64,000 bases of DNA from an uncultured bacterium (GTDB lineage: Bacteria > Bacillota > Clostridia > Oscillospirales > Oscillospiraceae): NCBI GenBank assembly GCA_947643715.1, contig CANRXB010000004.1, forward strand, positions 1 through 64,000. Reading direction: 5' to 3'. The notes below the pieces were generated by a model, which saw only the letters and a list, made by a program, of their open reading frames with translations, made no database searches and was not told the DNA's origin. Shown in pieces: positions 26,367 through 33,621 of the stretch (its first letter is position 1; each line of letters begins with the position of its first letter). The position numbers were made by a program, and so were the translations under genes.

Positions 26367-27713
26367 ATGGACATCTCAACAGTACTGCTGTGGTATTTCT
26401 ATATCCTGCCGCCTTTCGTCCTCCAGCTCGTCGTGACGGAGGCGATGTTCTGTTTCCGTTTGAAACGCAATCCATGGTTCCCGCTCCGCTTGACCGCAGG
26501 CGTCCTGATCTGCGCGGGCGCTCTTTGGTTCGCGGCCTGTGCGATCGCTTTCCTGGGCGCTGTCGGCGCGCACGGGGTGTGTATCGCGCCCGTCTATCTG
26601 GCGATCTTCCTGCTGACGGTGGGCGTGATGAAGATCTGCTTCGAAGAATCTTTCTCCACCCTCCTGTTCTATGGGATCGCGGCCTACGCCACCCAGAACC
26701 TGGCCTACCGCGTCTACAATATGTTCGAGATGCTCGGGCTGATCTGGCGGCTCAACATGCGCATCGGCATCTGGCAGCTCTATCTGCCCTTCCACCTGCT
26801 GGCCTGGTGCGTGGTGTTCGTGGCGGTGGCGGCGGTCGTGTACGTGTCCTTCACCCGCCCCATGATCAGGCGGGACGTGGCCCATCTGCGCGACCTCAAG
26901 GTATATGCCTTGTCCTTCGTCGCGCTGGTCATCACCACCTTCCTGTCCTCCTGGACGGACGCTTACAGTGCGGAGAGCCAGATGCTCACGTTGATCGCCT
27001 ATCTGTTCTCCTGCTGCTGCTGCGTGTTCATCCTCGCCCTGCAATCGGGCATGTTGCACACGGAGGGGATCAAGCAGGACCTCGAGGTGGTGAAGCGGCT
27101 TTGGGAACAGGACAGGAAGCAGTATGAGATCTCCCGTGAGAACATCGATATCATCAACATCAAATGTCACGACCTGCGCTTCCGCCTGCAGTCCCTGCGT
27201 ACTGCGGAGGGGGAGGTCTCCAGGGAGGAGCTGGAGGAGATCGAGAACGCCATCACCATCTACGACAGCCATATCACCACCGGCTGCGAGGCGCTGGACA
27301 CCATCCTCACGGAGAAGAGCCTGTTCTGCAGCAAGAACGATATCAAGTTCACCTGCATGGTGGACGGCAGCAAGCTCTCCTTCATCGTGCCCTCGGACAT
27401 CTATTCGCTGTTCGGGAACATCATCTCCAACGCTGTGGAAGCGGTGCAGAAGGTGGAGGACAAGGAATACCGTCTCATCACGCTGGAGGTCAAGCAGGTA
27501 GGCGACATGCTGCTCGTGGCGATGGAGAACTATTTTTCCGGTTCGCTGATCGTCCGGGCGGGGATGCTCGTGACCAGCAAGGGGAACGAGATCGATCATG
27601 GCTATGGGATGAAGAGCATCCAGATGTTGGTAAAAAAGTACGGCGGAGACATGGATGTGGATGCAAGAGACAATATTTTCACGTTGAAACTGCTCTTCCC
27701 CCTCGCGAGCTGA
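26367..27713 (+). CDS. AgrC/HPK10-like GHKL sensor histidine kinase
   Basis: A 448-residue kinase. Residues 1 to about 230 carry six to seven membrane segments with little outside sequence, as in AgrC-type peptide receptors. A helical linker then leads to the phosphoacceptor helix with H268 in INIKCHDLRFRLQ, followed by a GHKL ATPase domain with LFGNIISNAVEAVQK and DHGYGMKSIQML. A typical HPK10 box has HD followed by aromatic-x-N; here HDLRF departs slightly. It is the partner of the LytTR regulator upstream. The membrane part would sense a small or peptide ligand; no AgrD/AgrB-like gene was found nearby. A terminator follows. Confidence 0.88.
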   Translation: MDISTVLLWYFYILPPFVLQLVVTEAMFCFRLKRNPWFPLRLTAGVLICAGALWFAACAIAFLGAVGAHGVCIAPVYLAIFLLTVGVMKICFEESFSTLLFYGIAAYATQNLAYRVYNMFEMLGLIWRLNMRIGIWQLYLPFHLLAWCVVFVAVAAVVYVSFTRPMIRRDVAHLRDLKVYALSFVALVITTFLSSWTDAYSAESQMLTLIAYLFSCCCCVFILALQSGMLHTEGIKQDLEVVKRLWEQDRKQYEISRENIDIINIKCHDLRFRLQSLRTAEGEVSREELEEIENAITIYDSHITTGCEALDTILTEKSLFCSKNDIKFTCMVDGSKLSFIVPSDIYSLFGNIISNAVEAVQKVEDKEYRLITLEVKQVGDMLLVAMENYFSGSLIVRAGMLVTSKGNEIDHGYGMKSIQMLVKKYGGDMDVDARDNIFTLKLLFPLAS

Positions 27714-27730
27714 GGGCGGCGGGGCCATTC

Positions 27731-27758
27731 ACCCGCGGGCGGCCGCGGGTGTTTTTTT
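27731..27758 (+). terminator. Terminator after the LytTR kinase gene
   Basis: ACCCGCGG, loop GCGG, CCGCGGGT followed by GTTTTTTT. A strong factor-independent terminator that separates the regulator operon from the exported-protein operon. Confidence 0.9.
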
Positions 27759-27767
27759 ATAAAAAAG

Positions 27768-27796
27768 TAAGAATAGGCTCCACGATCGAAGTTTAG
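27768..27796 (+). promoter_or_regulatory. Second LytTR-type site, upstream of the exported-protein operon
   Basis: GAAGTTTAG (27788-27796) matches the LytTR half-site at all but the first base and shares the 11-mer AAGTTTAGGTC with the site at 25537. A degenerate partner TAAGAATAG lies at 27768-27776, spaced 20 rather than 21 bases. The second half-site starts 19 bases before the -35 box, against 29 in the other promoter, a difference of one helical turn. Confidence 0.5.
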
Positions 27797-27806
27797 GTCA
27801 AACCCG

Positions 27807-27835
27807 TTGACGGCGCTCCTTTTTACATATAGTAT
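27807..27835 (+). promoter_or_regulatory. Promoter of the lipoprotein/GH3 operon
   Basis: TTGACG, 17-base spacer, TAGTAT (27830-27835); an alternative TATAGT at 27828 gives a 15-base spacer. It reads into the gene at 27876, whose ribosome site AAGGAGG lies about nine bases before the ATG. Confidence 0.6.
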
Positions 27836-27875
27836 GGATGAGCCAACAGCATGAAAAGAAGGAGGTCATATCCCA

Positions 27876-29336
27876 ATGAAAAAACCAGCATCTCTTTTCC
27901 TTGCAGCGCTCATGCTTTTCGGCATGGCCGGTATGTTCTCGGCGTGCGGAGCCCCTGCTGATACGCCGTCCACACCGGGCACGACGAGCACGCCATCCTC
28001 GGAGAGCGCTGGGGCGGAAATGAATGCGACCAAGGGCTTCATCATCGTCCAGGGCTACGAGTGGGGCCCCGCGATCCCCAAAGTCGTCCTCGAGTTCCCT
28101 GAGGACGTGACCGGCATCGCTAACGATACCTTCGAGGTCAGCTTCGGTTCCACCAAGCGCACCGTGAAAGAGGTATACAACTCCAACGAGGACGGCGAGC
28201 GTTCCGATTCCGCATCCAAGTACGTGACCATCGAGATGACGGTCAAGTCCAATGAAGCGAGTCCCTTTACTTATCAGGATGCCAACATCTGGCTGGACAG
28301 CATCCCCTTCAAGGTCACGGTCGCCCAGGGCAAGTCCTTCACGGTGGGCGGCACCACCTATCAGGGCGGGGACAACTACTCCTACGCCGCTACGGCTGCG
28401 GACCGGAAGGTCCCCCAGACCGCGAGCTGGGTGAAGGACACCGTCGAATATAAAGAAGAGGGGAAGGACATCACCCTTTCCCGCGCGTCCTGGGCTCCCG
28501 AGGGCGCGGACAGCGACAGCGGCAAGAACCCGCTCATCATCTGGCTGCACGGCGCGGGCGAGGGCGGGACCGACATCGACATCGACCTGCTGGGCAACGA
28601 GGTGACGGCGCTCACCACTGAGAACGAGACCAACGTACAGAAGTACTTTGCCACCGACGGGCTGGCCGGCGCTTACGTGCTGGCGGTGCAGACCCCCACC
28701 ATGTGGATGGATGCGGACGGCACCGGTACATATAACAACGAGGGCGCCGGCACCGGGAAGCAGGAGTCCTGGTACACCGGAGCGCTCTGGAAGGCGATCA
28801 CCACGTACGTGGAGAGCAACCCGGACGTGGACACCAGCCGGATCTATCTCGGCGGCTGCTCCAACGGCGGCTACATGACCATGAACATGATGTTCGAGCA
28901 CGGGGACTACTTCGCGGCGTTCTACCCCATCTGCGAAGGATACCTGAACCAGTGCATCTCGGAGGAGATGATCGCGCAGGTGAAGGACTATAACATCTGG
29001 TTCCTCCAGTCTGCGGACGATGCTACGGTGTCTCCCGTCGATTATGGTATGCCCACCTATGTGCGGCTGCTGGAGGCCGGCGCTCAGAACATATGGTTCA
29101 CCCTGACCGACAAGGTGCGCGGCACCGACGATCCCGAGCCCTGGAGCTGGACCGGCACCGGCACCTACGACGGACACTGGAGCTGGATCTACGCGTTCAA
29201 CGACCAAGTGACCACCCGCTTCGATCCCACGACGATCACGTCGGTGGACGACCTCGTCCCCGAGAACTGCACCGTCACGGACGTGAACCTTTGGGCGTGG
29301 ATGTCCGAGCAGCGCCTGGCGGGGAGCACGGAGTGA
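27876..29336 (+). CDS. Exported lipoprotein with esterase/peptidase-like alpha/beta hydrolase domain
   Basis: A 486-residue lipoprotein: signal peptide with lipobox FSAC (cysteine 24), a threonine/serine/proline linker to about residue 45, an N-terminal beta-rich domain to about 190, then an alpha/beta hydrolase. The hydrolase has NPLIIWLHGAGEGG (oxyanion strand), nucleophile S329 in GGCSNGGYMTMNM, aspartate 381 or 382 in SADDATVSP and histidine 434 in YDGHWSW, giving a full triad. The layout resembles secreted esterases related to feruloyl or acetyl-xylan esterases and prolyl-oligopeptidase-like proteins. It is first of three exported proteins and probably removes acyl groups from, or cuts, an outside polymer. 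The substrate is unknown. Confidence 0.8.
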   Translation: MKKPASLFLAALMLFGMAGMFSACGAPADTPSTPGTTSTPSSESAGAEMNATKGFIIVQGYEWGPAIPKVVLEFPEDVTGIANDTFEVSFGSTKRTVKEVYNSNEDGERSDSASKYVTIEMTVKSNEASPFTYQDANIWLDSIPFKVTVAQGKSFTVGGTTYQGGDNYSYAATAADRKVPQTASWVKDTVEYKEEGKDITLSRASWAPEGADSDSGKNPLIIWLHGAGEGGTDIDIDLLGNEVTALTTENETNVQKYFATDGLAGAYVLAVQTPTMWMDADGTGTYNNEGAGTGKQESWYTGALWKAITTYVESNPDVDTSRIYLGGCSNGGYMTMNMMFEHGDYFAAFYPICEGYLNQCISEEMIAQVKDYNIWFLQSADDATVSPVDYGMPTYVRLLEAGAQNIWFTLTDKVRGTDDPEPWSWTGTGTYDGHWSWIYAFNDQVTTRFDPTTITSVDDLVPENCTVTDVNLWAWMSEQRLAGSTE

Positions 29337-29400
29337 GCGTCTGCCCTTAGGGCATAGAAAAGAGAGCAGAGATCGAAAACGATATGTTGCCGACCGGCTT

Positions 29401-29440
29401 TGCCGTATGGAGGGATCGTGAAAAAGATCTCCATACGGCA
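29401..29440 (+). other. Intercistronic hairpin between the two lipoprotein genes
   Basis: A perfect 12-bp stem (TGCCGTATGGAG with its complement) encloses a 16-base loop. No T-run follows, so it is more likely an mRNA stability or partial-termination element than a full stop. The surrounding gap (29337-29487) ends in TAGGAGGA, the ribosome site of the next gene. Confidence 0.55.
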
Positions 29441-29487
29441 TGGTCGTGGCATATAAAATTTTATTCAATCGTAGGAGGAAAAAGGAA

Positions 29488-30111
29488 ATGAAGAAGTTGA
29501 ACAGAGCTTTGGCAGCGGTGACCCTTTCCGCGACGCTCATCGCCTCCCTTGCCGGCTGCGGTGGCTCCGCCCAGGACTATGTGTTCGAGGCTGAGAAGGC
29601 CGAGCTGTCTGCGTCCTGCATGGTCGAGACCGGTCCCGAGTACACCACCGAAGTGACCACCACCGAGGTCACCCAGGTCGGTTACTTCACCACCGCAGGC
29701 GAGACCATCACCTTCAAGATCAATTCGTCCAAGGACTGCTCCGCCACCCTCACCCTGCGCGCGGCTTCCGCGGTCGCCACGTTCTCCGACCCCGTGGTCT
29801 TCGAGGAAGTGGACATGTCCAAGGGCGAGCATGCGGTCCTCTCCGTCAACGGCACCGAGTGCAAGATGGAGGGCGTCCTCCCCGGCCTGGAGGCTCCCAT
29901 GGATTGGGAGGTCTTCTCCGCTTATTATAAGCACTACGGCACTGCTACCGCGAAGATCGACCTGAAGTCCGGCGAGAACGTCATCGTGCTCACCTCTAAG
30001 GGCTATAACGGCGGTGCGGGCGGCATCAACGTGGACAAGATCACCATCAACGCCGCTGCTGAGCTGACCTGGAACGAGACCGACAACTCCGACCGCGTCC
30101 CGCAGCAGTAA
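29488..30111 (+). CDS. Lipoprotein with CBM6/35-like beta-sandwich domain
   Basis: A 207-residue lipoprotein with a textbook signal peptide ending LAGC (cysteine 24). The mature part looks like a single carbohydrate-binding-type beta sandwich: DYVFEAEKAELS near its start, YFTTAGETITFKINSS, then TAKIDLKSGENVIVLTSKG and GGINVDKITI at the end. The opening EAE and the closing NVDKI pattern are usual in CBM6/CBM35 modules. No catalytic domain is present. It lies between the esterase-like lipoprotein and the GH3 protein and is likely to hold a glycan at the cell surface for them. The ATG at 29488 has a GTAGGAGGA site upstream. Confidence 0.78.
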   Translation: MKKLNRALAAVTLSATLIASLAGCGGSAQDYVFEAEKAELSASCMVETGPEYTTEVTTTEVTQVGYFTTAGETITFKINSSKDCSATLTLRAASAVATFSDPVVFEEVDMSKGEHAVLSVNGTECKMEGVLPGLEAPMDWEVFSAYYKHYGTATAKIDLKSGENVIVLTSKGYNGGAGGINVDKITINAAAELTWNETDNSDRVPQQ

Positions 30112-30135
30112 GACGAGCGTTACATCGCCCGATCG

Positions 30136-30174
30136 GGCGTCTCCCGCCGCAGCGATGCTGCGGCGGGAGACGCC
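30136..30174 (+). other. 18-bp perfect hairpin between the CBM lipoprotein and GH3 genes
   Basis: GGCGTCTCCCGCCGCAGC, loop GAT, and the exact complement. There is no T-run after it. It could be a barrier to 3' exonucleases that raises the amount of the upstream lipoprotein mRNA over that of GH3, or a weak terminator. Sixty bases separate it from the GH3 ATG. Confidence 0.7.
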
Positions 30175-30234
30175 GAGACTGAGCAGGCATCCACCTTATG
30201 ATCACGAAAAGACCATTATATAGGAGGGGTTTTC

Positions 30235-33200
30235 ATGGCAAAGGGCAAAAAGAAGAAAATGAGTGCAAAGACGTTCACCGCGATCGTTGCGCCTCTCTTG
30301 GCGATCCTTTTGGCATTCTCCATCGCGCTGCCTGTCGTTTCGATCTCCAGATTCGACCTCGTGTTCCGTGACATCTTCGGCGAGGCGAAATCCAGCAATA
30401 GCGGCACTGATGCCACCCAGGGCGTCGATGCGACCTACTACACCAGGGATTTCACCGATTCCAAGGAGCTCCAGGCGGCCGAGCAGGCTTACACCCGCAA
30501 GGCTGGTGCGGAGGGCTTCGTGCTCCTGTACAACCGCGCTGAGGACGGCAAGGGCCTCCCCGTGGCCAGCGGTTCCAAGCTCAGCCTTTTCTCCGCCTCT
30601 TCCGTGGACCTTCTGGCCGGCGGTACGGGCTCCGGCGTGAGCACCATCTCCAGCGATATGAAGACCGCTCTCACCGAGCAGGGCTTCAGCGTGAACGAGG
30701 CGCTCTGGAAGTTCTATAGCGACAACCATGGCACCTACACCCGCGGCGGCGGCGCTCTCATGTACGGCGGCGCGGAGGACTGGTCCATCAAGGAGGCCCC
30801 CATCTCCGCCATCCCTGAGAACGCCAAGAGCGAGGCGGCCGGCACCACTCCCGTGTTCTTCATCGCCCGGACGGGCGGCGAGGGCCGCGACCTGGGCCGT
30901 TACATGGGCGATTGGACCAGCGTCGCAGAGGACAAGGAGAAGCACTATCTGGAGCCTGACTCCGTGGAGCTGGGCGTCATCCAGTACCTCAACGACAACT
31001 TCGACAACGTGATCATCGTCGTCAACACCAACAACGCGTTCGAGCTGGGTTGGGTGGCGAACTATCCCAACATCACGGCGGTCCTGTGGGCGCCCGGCGC
31101 CGGCGGCGATACCTGCCGTTCCATCGCGGACGTGCTCAGCGGCAACATCAACCCCTCCGGCCATCTCGTGGACACCTTCGCCTATGACGCGTTCTCCTCT
31201 CCCGCCATGCAGAACATGGGCGACATGATGCTGGTCAACGGTGGCAACGACGTCGAAGCCGGCGTTTTCTACGACGAGGGCATCTATGTCGGCTACAAGT
31301 ACTATGAGACCCGTTATTTCGACAAGGTCTTGGGACAGGGCAATGCAGGCGACTATGACTATAACAGCGTCGTGCAGTATCCCTTCGGCTATGGCATCTC
31401 CTACACCACTTTCGAGTGGTCCGATTTCAAGATGGGCGATATGGACGAGAATGGCGACATCCAGATCCAGGTCACCGTCAAGAACACCGGCTCCGTCGCG
31501 GGCAGGGACGTGGTGCAGGTCTATCTGAACGCTCCCTACACCGAGTATGACAAGACCAATCACATCGAGAAGTCCGCTGTCACTCTGGTCGGCTTCGAGA
31601 AGACCGGCGACATCGAGCCCGGTCAGTCCGAGACCGTCACCGTCACTGTGAACCGCAAGGACTTCATCTCCTACGACGACGTGAAGGCCAAGACCTACAT
31701 CCTCGAGGCCGGCGATTATCTGCTCACTGCGGCTGAGAACGCTCACGCTGCTGCCGACAACTTCCTGGCCTATAATGGACAGGCAGTGGACGGCCTGGGC
31801 CTGCTGGGCGGCGCTGACAGCTCCTTCGTGGATAAGTGGACCTACAGCTACTCCGACAACGGCGGCGTGGACAACGTGACGTATTCCAAGTCTGCATCCG
31901 GCGCGGAGATCACCAACCAGTTCGACCACGCGGTCTATGATGAGCTGACTCCCCGTGACAAGTACCTCACCCGTCAGGACTGGGTGGGCACCTTCCCTGT
32001 GACCCACGGCAACCAGGACAGCAAGCGGGCCAGCGGCTTCAGCGAGAAGAACGGCTACACCTGGGAGGTCGAGATCTCCGATACCATCCGGGACAACATC
32101 AAGGCGATCGGCGCCGGGGCGTCTCTCAACCCCATGACGGAGGAAGAGGCTGCCAAGCTGGCGGGCGAGTTCGGCAAAGAGGGCGGTCCTCAGCTCGTGG
32201 ACTTCCGCGGCAGGGACTACGATGAGGTGGATCAGGAAGGCGGCTGGGATCAGCTCGTCGATCAGATGACCACCAGCGAGATCAAGCAACTGATCCGCAA
32301 CGCCGGTTATCAGACCCTGGGTTCCACTGCCATCAACAAGCCTCGGGCCATCGACTTCGACGGTCCTTCCGGTCTGAACGAGGGCGGCGTTTCCCATGAG
32401 CCGTACTCCATCACCTATCCCTGCGCCGCCAACCTGGCCGCGAGCTGGGATCGTGAGAACTCCCGCCTCCATGGTTATTATGTGGGCGAGGACGGTCTCG
32501 CGTCCGACGGCAACTGGGGCAACCACACTTACATCGGCATCATCTCCGGCTGGTATGCTCCCGCTATGAACATCCACAGGACCCCGTTCGCTGGGCGTAA
32601 CTTCGAGTACTATTCCGAGGACGGCTTCATGTCCGGCGAGCTGGCTCGTGAGGCGTCCGTGGCCTGCTCCGAGAAGGGCGTGTACGCTTACATCAAGCAC
32701 TTCGCCCTGAACGACCAGGAGGATCACCGCAGCCATGCTGCGACCTTCGCCAACGAGCAGTCCATCCGTGAGATCTACCTCAAGCCCTTCCAGACCTGCA
32801 TCGAGGAGCGCGGCACCAACACGATCAAGGTCCAGAACTTCGACGAGGAGACTGGCACCTTCACTCAGAGCGAGGTCGAGATCCCTGCGGTCATGGCCGT
32901 CATGACGGCGTTCAACCGCATCGGCTGCACTTGGGCCGGCGGCAACTACAACCTCATCACCGGCGTCCTGCGCAACGAGTGGGGCTTCGACGGTTCCGTC
33001 ATCACCGACTACGACAACGGCGGCGTCATGGATACGGAGCAGTGCATCCGTGCCGGCGGCGACATCAAGCTGACCGCCTATGGCTCCAACGCGCAGTTGG
33101 ATATGGAGAACCCCTCTTCTCAGTACTTTGCCCGTGAGGCTGTGAAGCACGTGCTCTATACCACGGTGAACAGCAACGCCATGAACGGCATCGTGCACGG

Positions 33201-33336
33201 CGTCACCGTTTCCGAGCTCCCGTTCGCGAACTACTACTACATCCTCATCGGCGAGGGCCTGGTCGCGGCCGGTCTCATCGCCTGGGGCGTCGCGGCGATC
33301 GTGCTGCGCTGGAAGAAGGAGAAGCAGGGCGCCTAA
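30235..33336 (+). CDS. Membrane-anchored glycoside hydrolase family 3 with swapped domain order
   Basis: A 1033-residue protein. A lysine-rich start is followed by a membrane segment (about 14-37). Next come the GH3 C-terminal alpha/beta sandwich (about 70-390, with SDMKTALTEQGF, VVNTNNAFELGW, NPSGHLVDTFAYD, YPFGYGISYTTFEW) and an Fn3-like domain (about 410-510). The GH3 TIM-barrel domain comes last (about 690-960, with YIKHFALNDQE, SIREIYLKPF and nucleophile D925 in GSVITDYDNGG), and a second membrane helix ends it (about 1000-1022) before KKEKQGA. The usual GH3 order is barrel first, so this is permuted, as reported for some rumen clostridial beta-glucosidases. Both ends should be inside and the enzyme outside. 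It probably trims beta-linked sugars. Confidence 0.88.
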   Translation: MAKGKKKKMSAKTFTAIVAPLLAILLAFSIALPVVSISRFDLVFRDIFGEAKSSNSGTDATQGVDATYYTRDFTDSKELQAAEQAYTRKAGAEGFVLLYNRAEDGKGLPVASGSKLSLFSASSVDLLAGGTGSGVSTISSDMKTALTEQGFSVNEALWKFYSDNHGTYTRGGGALMYGGAEDWSIKEAPISAIPENAKSEAAGTTPVFFIARTGGEGRDLGRYMGDWTSVAEDKEKHYLEPDSVELGVIQYLNDNFDNVIIVVNTNNAFELGWVANYPNITAVLWAPGAGGDTCRSIADVLSGNINPSGHLVDTFAYDAFSSPAMQNMGDMMLVNGGNDVEAGVFYDEGIYVGYKYYETRYFDKVLGQGNAGDYDYNSVVQYPFGYGISYTTFEWSDFKMGDMDENGDIQIQVTVKNTGSVAGRDVVQVYLNAPYTEYDKTNHIEKSAVTLVGFEKTGDIEPGQSETVTVTVNRKDFISYDDVKAKTYILEAGDYLLTAAENAHAAADNFLAYNGQAVDGLGLLGGADSSFVDKWTYSYSDNGGVDNVTYSKSASGAEITNQFDHAVYDELTPRDKYLTRQDWVGTFPVTHGNQDSKRASGFSEKNGYTWEVEISDTIRDNIKAIGAGASLNPMTEEEAAKLAGEFGKEGGPQLVDFRGRDYDEVDQEGGWDQLVDQMTTSEIKQLIRNAGYQTLGSTAINKPRAIDFDGPSGLNEGGVSHEPYSITYPCAANLAASWDRENSRLHGYYVGEDGLASDGNWGNHTYIGIISGWYAPAMNIHRTPFAGRNFEYYSEDGFMSGELAREASVACSEKGVYAYIKHFALNDQEDHRSHAATFANEQSIREIYLKPFQTCIEERGTNTIKVQNFDEETGTFTQSEVEIPAVMAVMTAFNRIGCTWAGGNYNLITGVLRNEWGFDGSVITDYDNGGVMDTEQCIRAGGDIKLTAYGSNAQLDMENPSSQYFAREAVKHVLYTTVNSNAMNGIVHGVTVSELPFANYYYILIGEGLVAAGLIAWGVAAIVLRWKKEKQGA

Positions 33337-33499
33337 GGCATCCCGTATCTCCCTGAATGAAATGTAGTCTATGTATGTCATGTCCTGCCATCGCGATCGA
33401 TGGTCTGTCCCGTGAGGAAGCCTAGATGAGATGCATGGTGGCCTTTAGGGTCGGAGTTTTGGGCTTGATATGCTAGACGATACCTCCATCCATCAGAGG

Positions 33500-33533
33500 A
33501 AGGCGCCGGGGAGCGTAAGCTCTCCGGCGCCTT
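33500..33533 (+). terminator. Terminator after the GH3 operon
   Basis: AAGGCGCCGG with its complement, an inner GAGC/GCTC pair and loop GTAA, then CTTTC. The gap from 33337 to here holds nothing else that I recognise. Confidence 0.7.
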
Positions 33534-33540
33534 TCGACTA

Positions 33541-33586
33541 AGTCACAGGGCGTGTCCGCCGTTCCCGGAGGACACGCCCTGTGACT
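33541..33586 (-). terminator. Hairpin after the ABC exporter operon
   Basis: A perfect 17-bp stem (AGTCACAGGGCGTGTCC with its complement) encloses a 12-base loop, 36 bases past the ABC gene stop on the minus strand. No long T-run is present. Confidence 0.65.
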
Positions 33587-33621
33587 GCTTTCAAGTGGGG
33601 TGGTGGATGAGCGATTGACGC

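Noticed and set aside
30202-33381. An open frame of over 1000 codons on the minus strand opposite the GH3 gene.
   Set aside because: It mirrors the GH3 codons in a high-GC genome with biased third positions, has no domain-like sequence, and no ribosome site at its start.
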